From Flavobacteriales bacterium (GTDB lineage: Bacteria > Bacteroidota > Bacteroidia > Flavobacteriales_F > PHOS-HE28): a stretch of 52,176 bases of DNA. The notes under the pieces are model-generated. The model was not told the DNA's origin and did no database searches. It worked only from the letters and a program-made list of their open reading frames with translations. The position numbers and the translations under genes were made by a program. The DNA is taken from positions 1 to 52,176 of the forward strand of contig JADLAI010000012.1 of NCBI GenBank assembly GCA_020848295.1. The letters are read 5' to 3'. Of this stretch, positions 35,700 through 46,000 are shown one piece after another (position 1 is the first letter of the stretch; the number at the start of each line of letters is the position of its first letter).

Positions 35700-35762
35700 C
35701 ATACCATTTACGCATTCAAGGTCGGCCATGAGATGTACCGCGATCCTCTCGGAGGACGGTAC
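35700..35762 (+). repeat. Second copy of the dispersed repeat
   Basis: Aligns without gaps to 26649-26711 at about three quarters identity. Substitutions tend to fall on third positions of a frame reading TIYAF-VG-E-YRD-LGGRY, ending at a TAG; the other copy reads TIHVFSAG---RRDLFGGRY. Two small perfect palindromes precede it (CCGATCGATATCGG and CCGGCTCAGCCGG). The remaining 35763-35916 shows nothing recognisable. Confidence 0.6.
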
Positions 35763-35916
35763 GCGGAACTGGTCGCGTAGCAGGCCTAAGGCGGATCTTG
35801 AACGTGTATTTGGCATGTACACGTGGTTCCATGCGCTACCAACGCGGCGGATGACGTGTCCGATCGGCTCCATCCGCCCCGAAACGATGGAAAGGATCCG
35901 ACACCCACGGGAAACA

Positions 35917-35943
35917 GGAAGCCGCTCGAGAAAAGCGGCTTCC
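35917..35943 (-). terminator. Terminator of the 868-aa T9SS gene
   Basis: GGAAGCCGCT and AGCGGCTTCC form a perfect 10-bp stem around a 7-base loop, 23 bases after the minus-strand stop at 35967. On the minus strand it is followed by TGTTTCCC, a weak T-tract. Confidence 0.7.
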
Positions 35944-35966
35944 AAAGGCAGTGAGAGGAGGAACGA

Positions 35967-38573
35967 TCAGTGCATCACTCGCAACATGGTGGATACGGTC
36001 CGTTGTCCGTTCCGCAGGACCACCACATAACTGCCCGCCGCCACGCGTGTGAGATCCAGTGGGATGACCTGCCCACCCGACCCGCTCATGCGCACCAGCT
36101 GCATCCGGCGCCCTGCAAGATCAAGTACTTCAATCTCCATGCGGCCCCCAAAACCATGAGGCAGCACGAGCGTGAAGACCCCATCCCCGGGATCCGGATA
36201 TATCGTCAAACGACCGGGGGCGATCTCTTCGATCCCCACACCGCATCCGTCAGAAAGTGCAATGGAGGTCAACGAACACAGGGCACTGGCCCCGTCCACG
36301 CCCACCACCACTGAAGTTCCGTTCGTGAACGGCCCGATCGTATACGGGCCGGTATTGGTCGCGGTGACCACCGGTGCCCCGGCGTCATTCGTGATCAGCA
36401 CCTGGTCGGCCGAACCGAGGTCGGTGAGATGCACCACGACCGAGAACCGGCCCAGATCACAGTCTTCCTCAACGCTGAACGTGGCCTCAGGTCCCAGGCA
36501 ACCGTCATAACATGAAACGATGTAGCTCCATTCGGCGGCCTGGCCCGTGACACAGCTTTGGCTACCATCGGCCAACACTTGCAACATGATGGTGTTGCTC
36601 GTGATCGATGAGGTGAAAAGCCTGCCATTGAGGTCTCCTCCATTCACCAGACCAAGCGGGGAGCTGGTGAATTCGTCCGGCCCATCATACACATTGAGCA
36701 CATCGCCAGAGGCCAGACCGCCCGAAAGGAAGCGGATGCCGATCCGATCGGAAGCCGTCTCTCCACTATACGCGAACTTGCTGCCATCACTGTTGTGGTA
36801 GCAATAGATGATCGTGTCGGGCCCGCACCCGACAATGGGGCAAACGCCGTTGCTCAGCAAGGTGGAAACTGCATCGCAATACATGTTCGTAGCATGGTTC
36901 GCCGTGACGATGACAGCAGTGCCATTCACGAAAGGACCCACCGAATACAGGCCGATGGTGCTGGCGACGACCTCCGGTGCACCGCCATCGTTACTGATGA
37001 TCACCGTTGGGGAGGACCCCATCCCGAAGACCTGCACGTTCACCGAGAATCGGCCTTCCTCACAATCATCCAGCACTTGGAATCCCGCAAGCACAGGCTC
37101 ACAATCCCAACATCCCACCTCCCATTCCATCGGCGTGATGAACTCTTGCATGGCACAGGAGCCGACCTCGTCAGCCACGAGCGTCATGGTGAGTTGCGTT
37201 CCGGAAGAATTGACCACCTGGCCCGCTATAGCACCATTGGCCGAGGAGAAAAGCATCGGAGACTGGTCGGTCGGCCCATCATAGATCCGCAGCAGGTCGG
37301 TATTGTGGATGATCCCGGAATGGATCACCAGACGTAGTGGAGTGGTGCTGGAGTAATGCCAAGAGCGCGTTTCGAGGTCCGAATAGCAGTGCTCGAATGT
37401 TTGGGGTGGTTGACCACAGACCACCTCCACGAAACCCTCTGTCGAGAATGGCATGCCGGCACCCCATGACGATTGACCTGTACCACAATCCGCACGCACA
37501 TACACGAAAAGCAATTGATCAACGGGCAACCCGTTCAAGGCGACACTGGTCCCGGGGACGGCCGACCCGCTCAGCAAGGCAGGTTCTGTTGATGCGCCCG
37601 TGGTGATGATGTAATCATAGCTCGATGCGCCGGGAACCGTATTCCAGGAAAGGGTGCCCGAGATCGCACCAGCACTATTGGTCAGGTCGGTCACCTGGAT
37701 CCCGTTGACCGTACAGCCCGGCGGTGTCCAAGTGAAAGTAAGTCCCTGTGGAAGGTTGGTCGCCGATGCTGGTGGTCTGCAGGTGGCGGCGTTGCTTCCA
37801 CCAGGCTGGCTCAAGGTCCAATCATAAGGCGCCGCGGACACGGAGCGGTTGTTGAAGTCGGTCGGGTCCATGCCACCCAGCCCCACTTGCCCGGCCAGTG
37901 CTGTATTCTGTGCCATGCCTCCATAGACGACCTGCACGATCTGTTGTGCAGGATCTCCACCGCCCTCGTGCAACCGGATCTGGAAACTGAGCAGACCTGA
38001 TCCCCCCGAACGCAGCACGTTCCACTCGGCGATGAAGATGCGGTTCGGGGCGGCAAAAGCCGTTCGTATCTGGATGGGCCAGGTACCACCGTTCCCCATG
38101 GCCGCCAGATCCATGGCAAAGCCGGCTACGCGGTTCCGTCGCGCTGGATCGATCCCTGCTGGTACCGCAACGCTCAGTGGCTGGTAGGCTTCACTCCCGA
38201 TCGGCACATACACGGCAGCGAGCCCATCGCTCGACTTACCAAAAGCAAGCCACCCTTCCATACTCAGGCCCACACGATCATACTGCTGACCATTGAAGTT
38301 GAAAGGGAACCCGATCGGCCAGCCATTGCCCGAGGTGGCACCACCCATCGGTAACTGTTCCCCTTGGGTCACGAACGAGTTATCGTCGAACGCGAACTCC
38401 GGTGGAAGACCTGGCATGCCCATCGGGGTACCACTCCCTGCGATCGGCTGCCAGGTACCCACCTCCTGCGTGAAGGAATACGCCGCAACCTGTGCCTTCG
38501 TGGTGGTAGGTGCGTTCATGGCGAGCACCATGCCCATCGCGAACACCGATCGAATATCGCATCGTCTTGACAT
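35967..38573 (-). CDS. Secreted CUB-like/FN3 protein, T9SS type A (paralogue 1)
   Basis: 868 aa with a signal peptide (VFAMGMVLAMNAPTTTKAQ). About residues 30-270 form an N-terminal beta domain (AYSFTQEVGTW, GFPFNFNGQQYDRVGLSMEG, NRVAGFAMDLAAMG). About residues 295-385 is a fibronectin-III-like module. Two repeats of a CUB-like domain plus an Ig-like domain follow (QTFEHCYSDLETRSWHYSST, LLRIYDGPTDQSPMLF; DTIIYCYHNSDGSKFAYSGE, VLNVYDGPDEFTSSPLG). The C-terminus is a T9SS type A domain (LTIYPDPGDGVFTLVL). The architecture repeats almost exactly in the next gene upstream, so the pair arose by tandem duplication. CUB-type modules usually bind proteins or glycans; no catalysis is apparent. Confidence 0.85.
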   Translation of the reverse strand: MSRRCDIRSVFAMGMVLAMNAPTTTKAQVAAYSFTQEVGTWQPIAGSGTPMGMPGLPPEFAFDDNSFVTQGEQLPMGGATSGNGWPIGFPFNFNGQQYDRVGLSMEGWLAFGKSSDGLAAVYVPIGSEAYQPLSVAVPAGIDPARRNRVAGFAMDLAAMGNGGTWPIQIRTAFAAPNRIFIAEWNVLRSGGSGLLSFQIRLHEGGGDPAQQIVQVVYGGMAQNTALAGQVGLGGMDPTDFNNRSVSAAPYDWTLSQPGGSNAATCRPPASATNLPQGLTFTWTPPGCTVNGIQVTDLTNSAGAISGTLSWNTVPGASSYDYIITTGASTEPALLSGSAVPGTSVALNGLPVDQLLFVYVRADCGTGQSSWGAGMPFSTEGFVEVVCGQPPQTFEHCYSDLETRSWHYSSTTPLRLVIHSGIIHNTDLLRIYDGPTDQSPMLFSSANGAIAGQVVNSSGTQLTMTLVADEVGSCAMQEFITPMEWEVGCWDCEPVLAGFQVLDDCEEGRFSVNVQVFGMGSSPTVIISNDGGAPEVVASTIGLYSVGPFVNGTAVIVTANHATNMYCDAVSTLLSNGVCPIVGCGPDTIIYCYHNSDGSKFAYSGETASDRIGIRFLSGGLASGDVLNVYDGPDEFTSSPLGLVNGGDLNGRLFTSSITSNTIMLQVLADGSQSCVTGQAAEWSYIVSCYDGCLGPEATFSVEEDCDLGRFSVVVHLTDLGSADQVLITNDAGAPVVTATNTGPYTIGPFTNGTSVVVGVDGASALCSLTSIALSDGCGVGIEEIAPGRLTIYPDPGDGVFTLVLPHGFGGRMEIEVLDLAGRRMQLVRMSGSGGQVIPLDLTRVAAGSYVVVLRNGQRTVSTMLRVMH

Positions 38574-38595
38574 GCTTGGGTCGAAGGGTGGACTT

Positions 38596-38627
38596 TCGCG
38601 GGGAGGGTATTGTCCCCCTCCCCGCGA
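38596..38627 (-). promoter_or_regulatory. Strong hairpin between the two paralogous genes
   Basis: TCGCGGGGAGGG (38596-38607) and CCCTCCCCGCGA (38616-38627) form a perfect 12-bp stem with an 8-base loop in the 66-bp gap between two minus-strand genes. No T-run follows on the minus strand. It may attenuate, terminate or mark a processing site that sets the ratio of the two paralogues. Confidence 0.55.
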
Positions 38628-38639
38628 TGGCCCGATGGA

Positions 38640-41351
38640 TCAATGTTGAATGCTCACCCGTGCATGGATGCGCTCGCCATTCCCGATCGCCCAAACGGTG
38701 TACAAGCCACTTGGCAGGTTGGCGAGATCCATGGTGATGGCCCCGGTCGTTGTAGCGGTGATCTGCTGAGCCACCATACGTCCGGACATATCAAGGACCT
38801 GTAGCTCGGTGCGGCCGGTGATCCCGTTGGGGAGTTCTACGCGGAATACGCCATCGTTGGGGTTGGGGAAGAGTTGCAGCCGGGACCGGTCAACCTCCTC
38901 CACTCCGACGAAACAGTCCGGGTTCATCGCATAAGAGGTCCAGGAGCAGAGTGTGCTCGCACCTTCCACCTCGATGGTCACCGGCGACCCAGTGGTGAAT
39001 GGACCCACGGTGTAAGTTCCCACCTGGCTCGCTGGCACGTTCGCAGCGCCTCCGTTGTTGGTGATGTTCACATTGCCTCCACTACCCATCGCAGTGAGCG
39101 TGACGTTCACCTCGAACTGGGTTCCGCTCAGGCAATTCGTTGCGAAGGTGGCGGTGGGCTGGGTGCAGCCGTCGTAACAGCCCACCACATAACGCCATTC
39201 GGCAGAAGCACCGAACAAGGTGTCAGGGTCGGCGCAGCTTTGCGCGTTGTCGGCTACCACCTCCAGGACCAAGGTATGGTCCGTATTGGGTGTACCGGAA
39301 GTGCGAAGGACATTGATCAGGCTGGAAGGAAGTGCGGTGGAGGTGGCGCTATTCGGATCGGCTCCGTTGTAGGTCCGCGCGAAGTCGCCCATTCCTACGC
39401 TACCCTCAATGAACCGGATACCGATCTCCTGGCCACCGGTGCTGGTGTATGCACGTTGGGCCCAATCATTGTCCGCGTAGCACAACGTGTATTCCGTGGG
39501 TCCGCAATCCGCAGTGGCACATGGCATATTGATCATGGGAACGCTGATCATGCTGCAAGTGGCATTCGCTGCGTTCTCCATGGTCACGATCACGGATGTT
39601 CCAGCTTCGAATGGACCGACCTGATGCAGACCCGTGGTGGTGACCGCAGGAATGGAGATCTGTTGCGAGTTCACCACATTCAAGGAAGTGGCAGTACCCA
39701 TGCTGAAGACATTCACACCGACGAAGAATTCATCTTCATCACAGTTCACATCACCTGCGGTGAAGGTGACCAATGGGTCCGTGCAATTCTTGCAACCCAC
39801 GCGCCACTCGATCGGAAGGTACCAGGGTTGGGCTTCGCACGCTCCAGCATCGGTCGTCAGTTGGATGAAGATCTCTGGGCCAACTGAGGTGTAGGTGACC
39901 CCAGTGAGGTCGCCCGTCGGGCTGAAGGCGGCCGCCCCTACCGGTGCATTCCCGTTCCAGATCCCGAAGGATTCACCTGATACCGATCCGACCAAGCCAC
40001 CCAGGAAGTCGATCTTCACGGGTGAGAACCCATCCTCGGAGACGTAATGCCAGGTGTAGGTGGAGAATTGTGCGCTACAGATCGTCGATTCAGTGGGTGT
40101 ACCTGGGCAGCTCAGGAAGCCGCCGCCACGGGTGGTGAAGGGGGTTCCCAAGCTCCAGCCACCAGGTGCACCATCGCAATAGCTACGAACGAAGATGAAG
40201 TACGCTGTGGTCGGCTCAAGACCTTCGATGAACGCTTCGGGGTCGGTCACGGTTCCAGAGGCCACTTCAGGGCCGTTGGGATCATTCACGGTGGAAACGA
40301 GGAAATCGTACGCCTCGGAACCATTCGGGTCCCATGAAACCGAAGCTGCATTGAAGTCCAACGTATTGATCACGAACGGCCATGCGGGAGGTGGGCAGGC
40401 CTGTGGTGTCCAACGGAAGGTCAACCCCTCCACCGGCGGCACACCGGAGCCGTCGGGCTGGCCTGGTTCAGGTGCCGCGAATTCACAGTAGGCCAGCATG
40501 GTATCCATGGGTACGGTCTGGTTCCAGTCGTGCAGGAAGGCCGGTTCCTCGAACACGGTCATGCGCCCGTTGAAGTCCGCATTGGTCCTTCCGCTCAAGC
40601 CCACCTGTGTACGCACATAGCGTCCGAGGTCAGAGACCCAATCCATGTGCCCATAAACCACTTCGACCGAGTTATCGGCTTCGTTCAGCCGGATCTGGAA
40701 GTTGATCTTATTGATCGAAACGGTCACGTCGTTGAACAGACCGAAGTCCTTCCATTGTACCACGCAGACCCTATTGGGTGCCGTTCCGATCGTGGCCACC
40801 CGGATGTTGGAGTACGGGCCCGGAGGCACCAGAGAGGTCCAATTCACCAATTGGAGTCCGCTGTTGCCGAAGCCGGCCACACGGTTCCGCTTGTAGGTGG
40901 GCTCTGGACCATTGTACCATTGAATGAGTGGATCGGCCTGGACCGTACCGCGATCATTATAGACCCAAACGGCCTGGAGGGCATCGGTCGACTTGCCGAA
41001 GCTGATCCAGCCACCATTGGAGATGCCGATCCGATCGAAGACGTCCCCGTTGAAGGTGAAGTCGAATCCAATGGGATAACCTGGACCGATGGCGGGGCTG
41101 AAGTAGCCACTTTGCGTCACTTGGCCATCGGGATCATTGAACGGGTTGTTCACCCAGGCACGGTTGTTGAACACCTGGGGCCAATAGGTGGGTACACCCA
41201 GGCTCACACCGCCATCGGCTTCGGAGATCTCGGTGTAGGTCCCCACGGATTCCTCGAATTCGTACAGGCTCACTTGGGCCTGAACGGGTCGGCCCACCAT
41301 AAGGGCCGACAACAGCCCTCCGAGGGCGATCGCGTAATTCTGTTGGGTCAT
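38640..41351 (-). CDS. Secreted CUB-like/FN3 protein, T9SS type A (paralogue 2)
   Basis: 903 aa with a signal peptide (AIALGGLLSALMVGRPVQAQ). The domain order equals that of the neighbouring 868-aa protein: N-terminal beta domain (YEFEESVGTYTEI, YPIGFDFTFNGDVFDRIGIS, RNRVAGFGNSGLQLV), an FN3-like module (TTAYFIFVRSYCDGAPGGWS), then two CUB-like plus Ig-like units (ESTICSAQFSTYTWHYVSED; PTEYTLCYADNDWAQRAYTS). It closes with a T9SS type A domain (LQLFPNPNDGVFRVELPNG, SGLYTVWAIGNGERIHARVS). The 5' leader is rich in A and C. Many paired cysteines (for example GCYDGC, GCKNC) suggest disulphide-stabilised extracellular domains. Likely a surface binding protein. Confidence 0.86.
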   Translation of the reverse strand: MTQQNYAIALGGLLSALMVGRPVQAQVSLYEFEESVGTYTEISEADGGVSLGVPTYWPQVFNNRAWVNNPFNDPDGQVTQSGYFSPAIGPGYPIGFDFTFNGDVFDRIGISNGGWISFGKSTDALQAVWVYNDRGTVQADPLIQWYNGPEPTYKRNRVAGFGNSGLQLVNWTSLVPPGPYSNIRVATIGTAPNRVCVVQWKDFGLFNDVTVSINKINFQIRLNEADNSVEVVYGHMDWVSDLGRYVRTQVGLSGRTNADFNGRMTVFEEPAFLHDWNQTVPMDTMLAYCEFAAPEPGQPDGSGVPPVEGLTFRWTPQACPPPAWPFVINTLDFNAASVSWDPNGSEAYDFLVSTVNDPNGPEVASGTVTDPEAFIEGLEPTTAYFIFVRSYCDGAPGGWSLGTPFTTRGGGFLSCPGTPTESTICSAQFSTYTWHYVSEDGFSPVKIDFLGGLVGSVSGESFGIWNGNAPVGAAAFSPTGDLTGVTYTSVGPEIFIQLTTDAGACEAQPWYLPIEWRVGCKNCTDPLVTFTAGDVNCDEDEFFVGVNVFSMGTATSLNVVNSQQISIPAVTTTGLHQVGPFEAGTSVIVTMENAANATCSMISVPMINMPCATADCGPTEYTLCYADNDWAQRAYTSTGGQEIGIRFIEGSVGMGDFARTYNGADPNSATSTALPSSLINVLRTSGTPNTDHTLVLEVVADNAQSCADPDTLFGASAEWRYVVGCYDGCTQPTATFATNCLSGTQFEVNVTLTAMGSGGNVNITNNGGAANVPASQVGTYTVGPFTTGSPVTIEVEGASTLCSWTSYAMNPDCFVGVEEVDRSRLQLFPNPNDGVFRVELPNGITGRTELQVLDMSGRMVAQQITATTTGAITMDLANLPSGLYTVWAIGNGERIHARVSIQH

Positions 41352-41429
41352 GGTCTGGTCGTTGGGTTTGTGTTGTTGGTCCGGCGGTTCACGGTGCCTG
41401 TGGATCGGGAGCCGATGGAGCAGGAGGAT

Positions 41430-43094
41430 TCAATGTTGCAGGCTTATTGGCGCGGTCAGGTGTAGGTTCGTGCCCAGCGCCGACAGGGTGTATGGACCGT
41501 CGGGCAAATGAGCGGCATCGATGGTGATGAACTCGGCGGTCGTTGGGATCGATCGCTGCAAGACCACCCGCCCCGCAAGGTCGATCAGGCGGAGCTCGGC
41601 ACCTCGAACCAATGCAGCAGGCAACTCCACCCCGATGACCCCAGTGGATGGATTCGGGAAGACCCGCAGGTGCGACGTGGTCGCCTGTGTGGCTACATGA
41701 GCTGCCGCTGCACAAGGTGCGGGACTACCAGCCAATACCAAGGTTCCTGTCGCATCCGGATCGAGCCACGGCTTGAGCTTTATCGCTGCGGTGTTCGGGT
41801 TATTGGTCCAGTGGTAGCTCATCTTCCCGAAATAAGCCGTCCCCGTGTTGTTCACACAGGTCATGCCTGCGCTACTACCGGTCAAAGTGCCGATCAGCAG
41901 TGGCCCGTTCGCCGTGTTCGGTTTGAACAGGCCCGCACCGCTGGATCCGAATTCGGTGACCCCATGACCATTCGATGTGGCCGCCCACTTCGCTTTGTAG
42001 TGCGACATGAGCCCCGACGATGCCATGGGATGTCCGGTGGTGAGTGTTTGTGTGTACGAACTGATCCGCTTCGGGGCACCGGTGGGATGATGGATGCATA
42101 CCCCATCGGCGGTCACAGCGGAGATGTTGGTGGCATCCCATCCTGCCCAATACGGTTGGAATTGATCAGGGATCGCGGCCGTGGTGCGCAATAGCATGAA
42201 GTCCGATCCTCCAAGACCTCCTAAGTTCGGGGCATAGTCGTTGCTGTAGGCGACGCGCTCTGCCCCGGTCAGGAACTGGGCCGTGCTGTACGCCCCACCG
42301 GTACATGTCGCGTACTGGAAGTTGAAATAGAACTTGTACTGGTTGAATTGGGCAGCAGTGGAAGTACGGCCACAATGGAACGCTGAAAGGATGAAGGGGG
42401 CACAATCCTGGCGCACATTGTTCACCAAGGTGCCGGTACACCAGCCATTTCCTTCTGGTGTGACGACGCTGATCCGTACAGTAGCCTTGATCACATCCTC
42501 CCAGCCGATCGATTCGGGCTCACAAGCCACGTTCACATGGCAGGTGCCTTCGCGTTGGATCCCATCCACATACCGATAGGCATGAGCCACTCCTTGAATG
42601 GAAAAGCGGCCCTCGAACGCGGCATCGAAGGGTTCGCGGTACTCCAGCACGATGTCATCCGCGAACACCATCGGGGACGAGGTTTCATGGATGGAAGAAG
42701 GCAGGTCAAGCGATACCATTGGGGCAAGTTCCCGCCCATCGTCACCACGCAGGAGCAACGTGGCCCCCGGTGGCACCAGCACGTGTTCCAGGAGGAGTTC
42801 CATGGCCAGCGCACCCTGGGATCGCACGCGAATGCGGCAAACGCGCTCCGCCCCTTCCGCATACCATCGGCCATGTTCCGATGTGGTGAGCGACAAGGTT
42901 TGCGTGCGGGCATAGAGTTCAAGTTCGCCGATGGCCGCACGGTGCTGGTCATCGATCCGCACGGCGGCCGCATCGAACACCGCTGCTTGGTACGGATGTA
43001 GTTCGGGCCAGCGGACCACCTGGCCCATACTGGCGGTGGCACACCAACAGGAGGTGGTCACAACGATGGGTGCTATGATGCGAAAAGGTTTCAT
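41430..43094 (-). CDS. Secreted trypsin-like serine peptidase, T9SS type A
   Basis: 554 aa from the ATG at 43094, which opens into a signal region (FRIIAPIVVTTSCWCATASM); the upstream part of the frame overlaps the preceding gene. About residues 30-190 form a pro-region. The S1 catalytic triad is visible: His240 in FILSAFHCG, Asp298 in GGSDFMLL and Ser385 in FGSSGAGLF, with conserved GNGWCTGTLVNN ahead of the His as in lysyl endopeptidase-like enzymes. The C-terminal domain is T9SS type A (LRVFPNPSTGVIGVELP, LPDGPYTLSAL). Its start overlaps the stop of the anchor-L gene by four bases (ATGA), so it is the third gene of the operon. Specificity cannot be judged; the active-site Ser context is atypical (GSSGAG rather than GDSGG). 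Confidence 0.9.
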   Translation of the reverse strand: MKPFRIIAPIVVTTSCWCATASMGQVVRWPELHPYQAAVFDAAAVRIDDQHRAAIGELELYARTQTLSLTTSEHGRWYAEGAERVCRIRVRSQGALAMELLLEHVLVPPGATLLLRGDDGRELAPMVSLDLPSSIHETSSPMVFADDIVLEYREPFDAAFEGRFSIQGVAHAYRYVDGIQREGTCHVNVACEPESIGWEDVIKATVRISVVTPEGNGWCTGTLVNNVRQDCAPFILSAFHCGRTSTAAQFNQYKFYFNFQYATCTGGAYSTAQFLTGAERVAYSNDYAPNLGGLGGSDFMLLRTTAAIPDQFQPYWAGWDATNISAVTADGVCIHHPTGAPKRISSYTQTLTTGHPMASSGLMSHYKAKWAATSNGHGVTEFGSSGAGLFKPNTANGPLLIGTLTGSSAGMTCVNNTGTAYFGKMSYHWTNNPNTAAIKLKPWLDPDATGTLVLAGSPAPCAAAAHVATQATTSHLRVFPNPSTGVIGVELPAALVRGAELRLIDLAGRVVLQRSIPTTAEFITIDAAHLPDGPYTLSALGTNLHLTAPISLQH

Positions 43095-46000
43095 CGTAGC
43101 AGAACGACATGGCCGAGTCCTTGTGCAAGCGGCAATTTCTGGCCCTTGACCAGGTACTTGTACTGGTACACCCCGTTCATCACCTGCTCTCCGTCCTGGG
43201 TCCCATCCCAGCGATGAACGAGGTCGTTGCTCTGGAAGATGATCCTGCCCCAACGGTCGAAGACCCACAGTTCGTAGCGGTCCAGTAGTGCCCCTTCACC
43301 ACCGAAGGTCTCATTGATCCCGTCGCCATTCGGGCTGAAGGCATTGGGGAAATAGATGGTGGCCTCCGGTGGGGTCGTCCGTATGCTATCAACGGCCAGG
43401 CAACCCTGCTCGGTCACCATGTACAGGTACACCCAATGGGCATCCATATCGTCATACTGATGGGACACTTGGCTGGCATTCTGCGCCGTGGTACCATCGC
43501 CCAGATCCCACTCCAGCTCATTCCCGGTCGTGGGTATCATGCGTGCCTGGAATGACCAGTTACTATCGCCATGGTCCGTGGCCGTGATCCAGACCTGTGC
43601 TGGATAGGCTGCAAGCTGCACCGTTCCACTGACCGTCTCGCCGCAAGCATCGGTCACGATCACCTGGGCCTCGTGGTCGTCGTGCCCAGCCGTCCATTGC
43701 ACGGTATCTCCTGCGCCAAGGCCGGGCCAGTTGAACGTATGGCCTCCAGCACCTCCGCTCACCTGCGCCCATAACGACACTTGCTCTCCGGGGCAAACCG
43801 TGGTATCGTTCGACGTCACCAGTTCAAGAGGATCGTGATCCTCCACCATGGCCAACAGGGTGGTGTCCGCCGTATTTCCACATTGGTCGGTCACGGTCAC
43901 TGTGAAGAAAGCATCATCCGCAACCCGCACCTCCAGGGTGGGGCCATCGTTGTTCCCAGTCCCAGGAGGCGACCAGGCGTAGCTGTACGTACCTCCTCCG
44001 CCGGTCACCTGGATCACCTGCAACAACAACGGCATATCGGCGCACAGGACCGTATCGCCTTCGGCATGTAGCAGGAGTGGCGGGGTCGGCCCCGTGGTGA
44101 CCACCACTTGCCCTGTCATGGATTGACCACATTGGTCGGTCACTTCCACCTGATATACCTCGAGCACTGCGGCCGGTACATTGATGGAGGCCCCTGTTCC
44201 GATCAAGGTTCCGGCACCATCGGTCCAACTTTGGCTGATCACACCTCCACCACCGCTCACCACCACCTCCAGATCGGCGGTGCCCAGGCATGGGATGGCG
44301 GTATCCGGTGACAAGGTGATCACCAAGGGCACAGGAGGTGCTTGAGAGACGAGCACCGAATCGCTGGTCACCACCCCGCAGAGATCGGTAACATGGGCGA
44401 CGTAGTATAGTGGAGCGATCGGTGCGGTCACATTCAACGTGGGGTCCGTTCCCTGCACGGCACCACCTTGTGTCCATGCGTAGGTATAGCCCCCGGATCC
44501 AAGTGCCGCGACCACTTCCAGGTCGGCATTGCCCAGGCATGGGATCGCGGTGTCGGGGGTCAGCGTCAATACCATCGGGTCGTATGGTGGCAGGGTGACC
44601 CAAGCACTGTCCGTTACCGGGAAGGCCCAGCAGCTATCACTGACCGTAACCCAGAATTGCGTGGTCTGGTCCACATACGGGCTGATGGTCGGCGTGGACT
44701 CGCCGGTGCTCCACAGGTAGGTGAACGCAGCGGGGTCATTGGAGCCGCCTGTCACCTCTGGTGTCAACAACACCACGGCGGGGCAATCCAGGTCAACATC
44801 GTCCAAAGTGACCATCAAGGGATCACGTTGATCGATCGTGAAGTTGTACGTCTGGATCTTGGCACCGTTGCAGGTGATGATGTTCACCACGAGATCCTCC
44901 AGGCCATCGGCATCAAGCGGCACCGCGATGGGGACGACCACCAACGAGTCGAACGGGCTGAAATGAATGCTGTCCGGCAAAGCCTGGAGATAGTCCACTG
45001 CGGATGTGGCACTCCCACCAGTGCTGATCTGTAAGTATTCATCCAAGTAGAACCCGCCCCAGCGACGGAACTGTAGGTGGACGCTATCACAATCACTCTC
45101 GATCAAGATGGTGTCGTTCGCGGCATACTCCACGTTGGGGCCGGGGGCCACATCCATGCTGAAACGATCACTGCTCGTGAATGAACCCTGTTCCAGAAAA
45201 ACCGCCGAGGGGAACCAATTGTCGTTGACGTTGCCGATGCCCATCTTGATGTGGTACGATTGCCCACATTGCACCGCCGCACTTGCCGTGAGCACAACGG
45301 TCATCCCGTTGTGCTGTATGTAATAGGGATCCGTGTTGTAAGGTGCTGCGAGTTGTGGTGCACCACCGCCCGGTTGTGGATAAGGCCATTGTCCTCCAAA
45401 ACTCCGGTAATACTGTGCATTGCTCTGCCAATTGGGGTCGGAAGTACAATAGACGAATGCATCGGTCCAAGGTCCGTTCGCATTGTTGGCATCCATCAGG
45501 CCGCTATTGATCGTATTGATGGACACACGCGAATTGGACCCCGGGACCAACGCCAGGTTGATGGCATTGTTGGCGAAGGGCCCATTGATACCAGGGCCGC
45601 TCAGGAAGAAACCGAAGACATCGTTGTATTGACTACAGGCCCAGCGCTCATATTCTTCCGAGGAGAACACGTAACGCACACTGATCATGTCCTTGATCGG
45701 GACAAAGTCGAACTCAAGAACGGATCTGTTCCCGATGTTGCTTCCCCCACTGGCGAACCAGTTGGGATCGCCGGTCAGTTGGCTGAGGTCAAGGTCCGGA
45801 CTATTCCAGAAGCCACCACCACCAAGACCACCGCCCAGCTGCAACAGCAGATCATTGGGTCCTGGAATGTGCGTGGATGCATCGTTGGTGCAGAGGAAGA
45901 CACCACCGGGAAGGTCAAGGTTGCAATTGGTGCCATTGAAACGGCCGATCTGCCCCAAGGTCGTGAACAAGGGTGCCACCACCGATCCTGGATCACCGTT

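Noticed and set aside
38874-41465. Long plus-strand frames (38874-39887 and 40530-41465)
   Set aside because: Antisense to the 903-aa CUB-like gene, which has a signal peptide, domains and sorting tail in a single frame.
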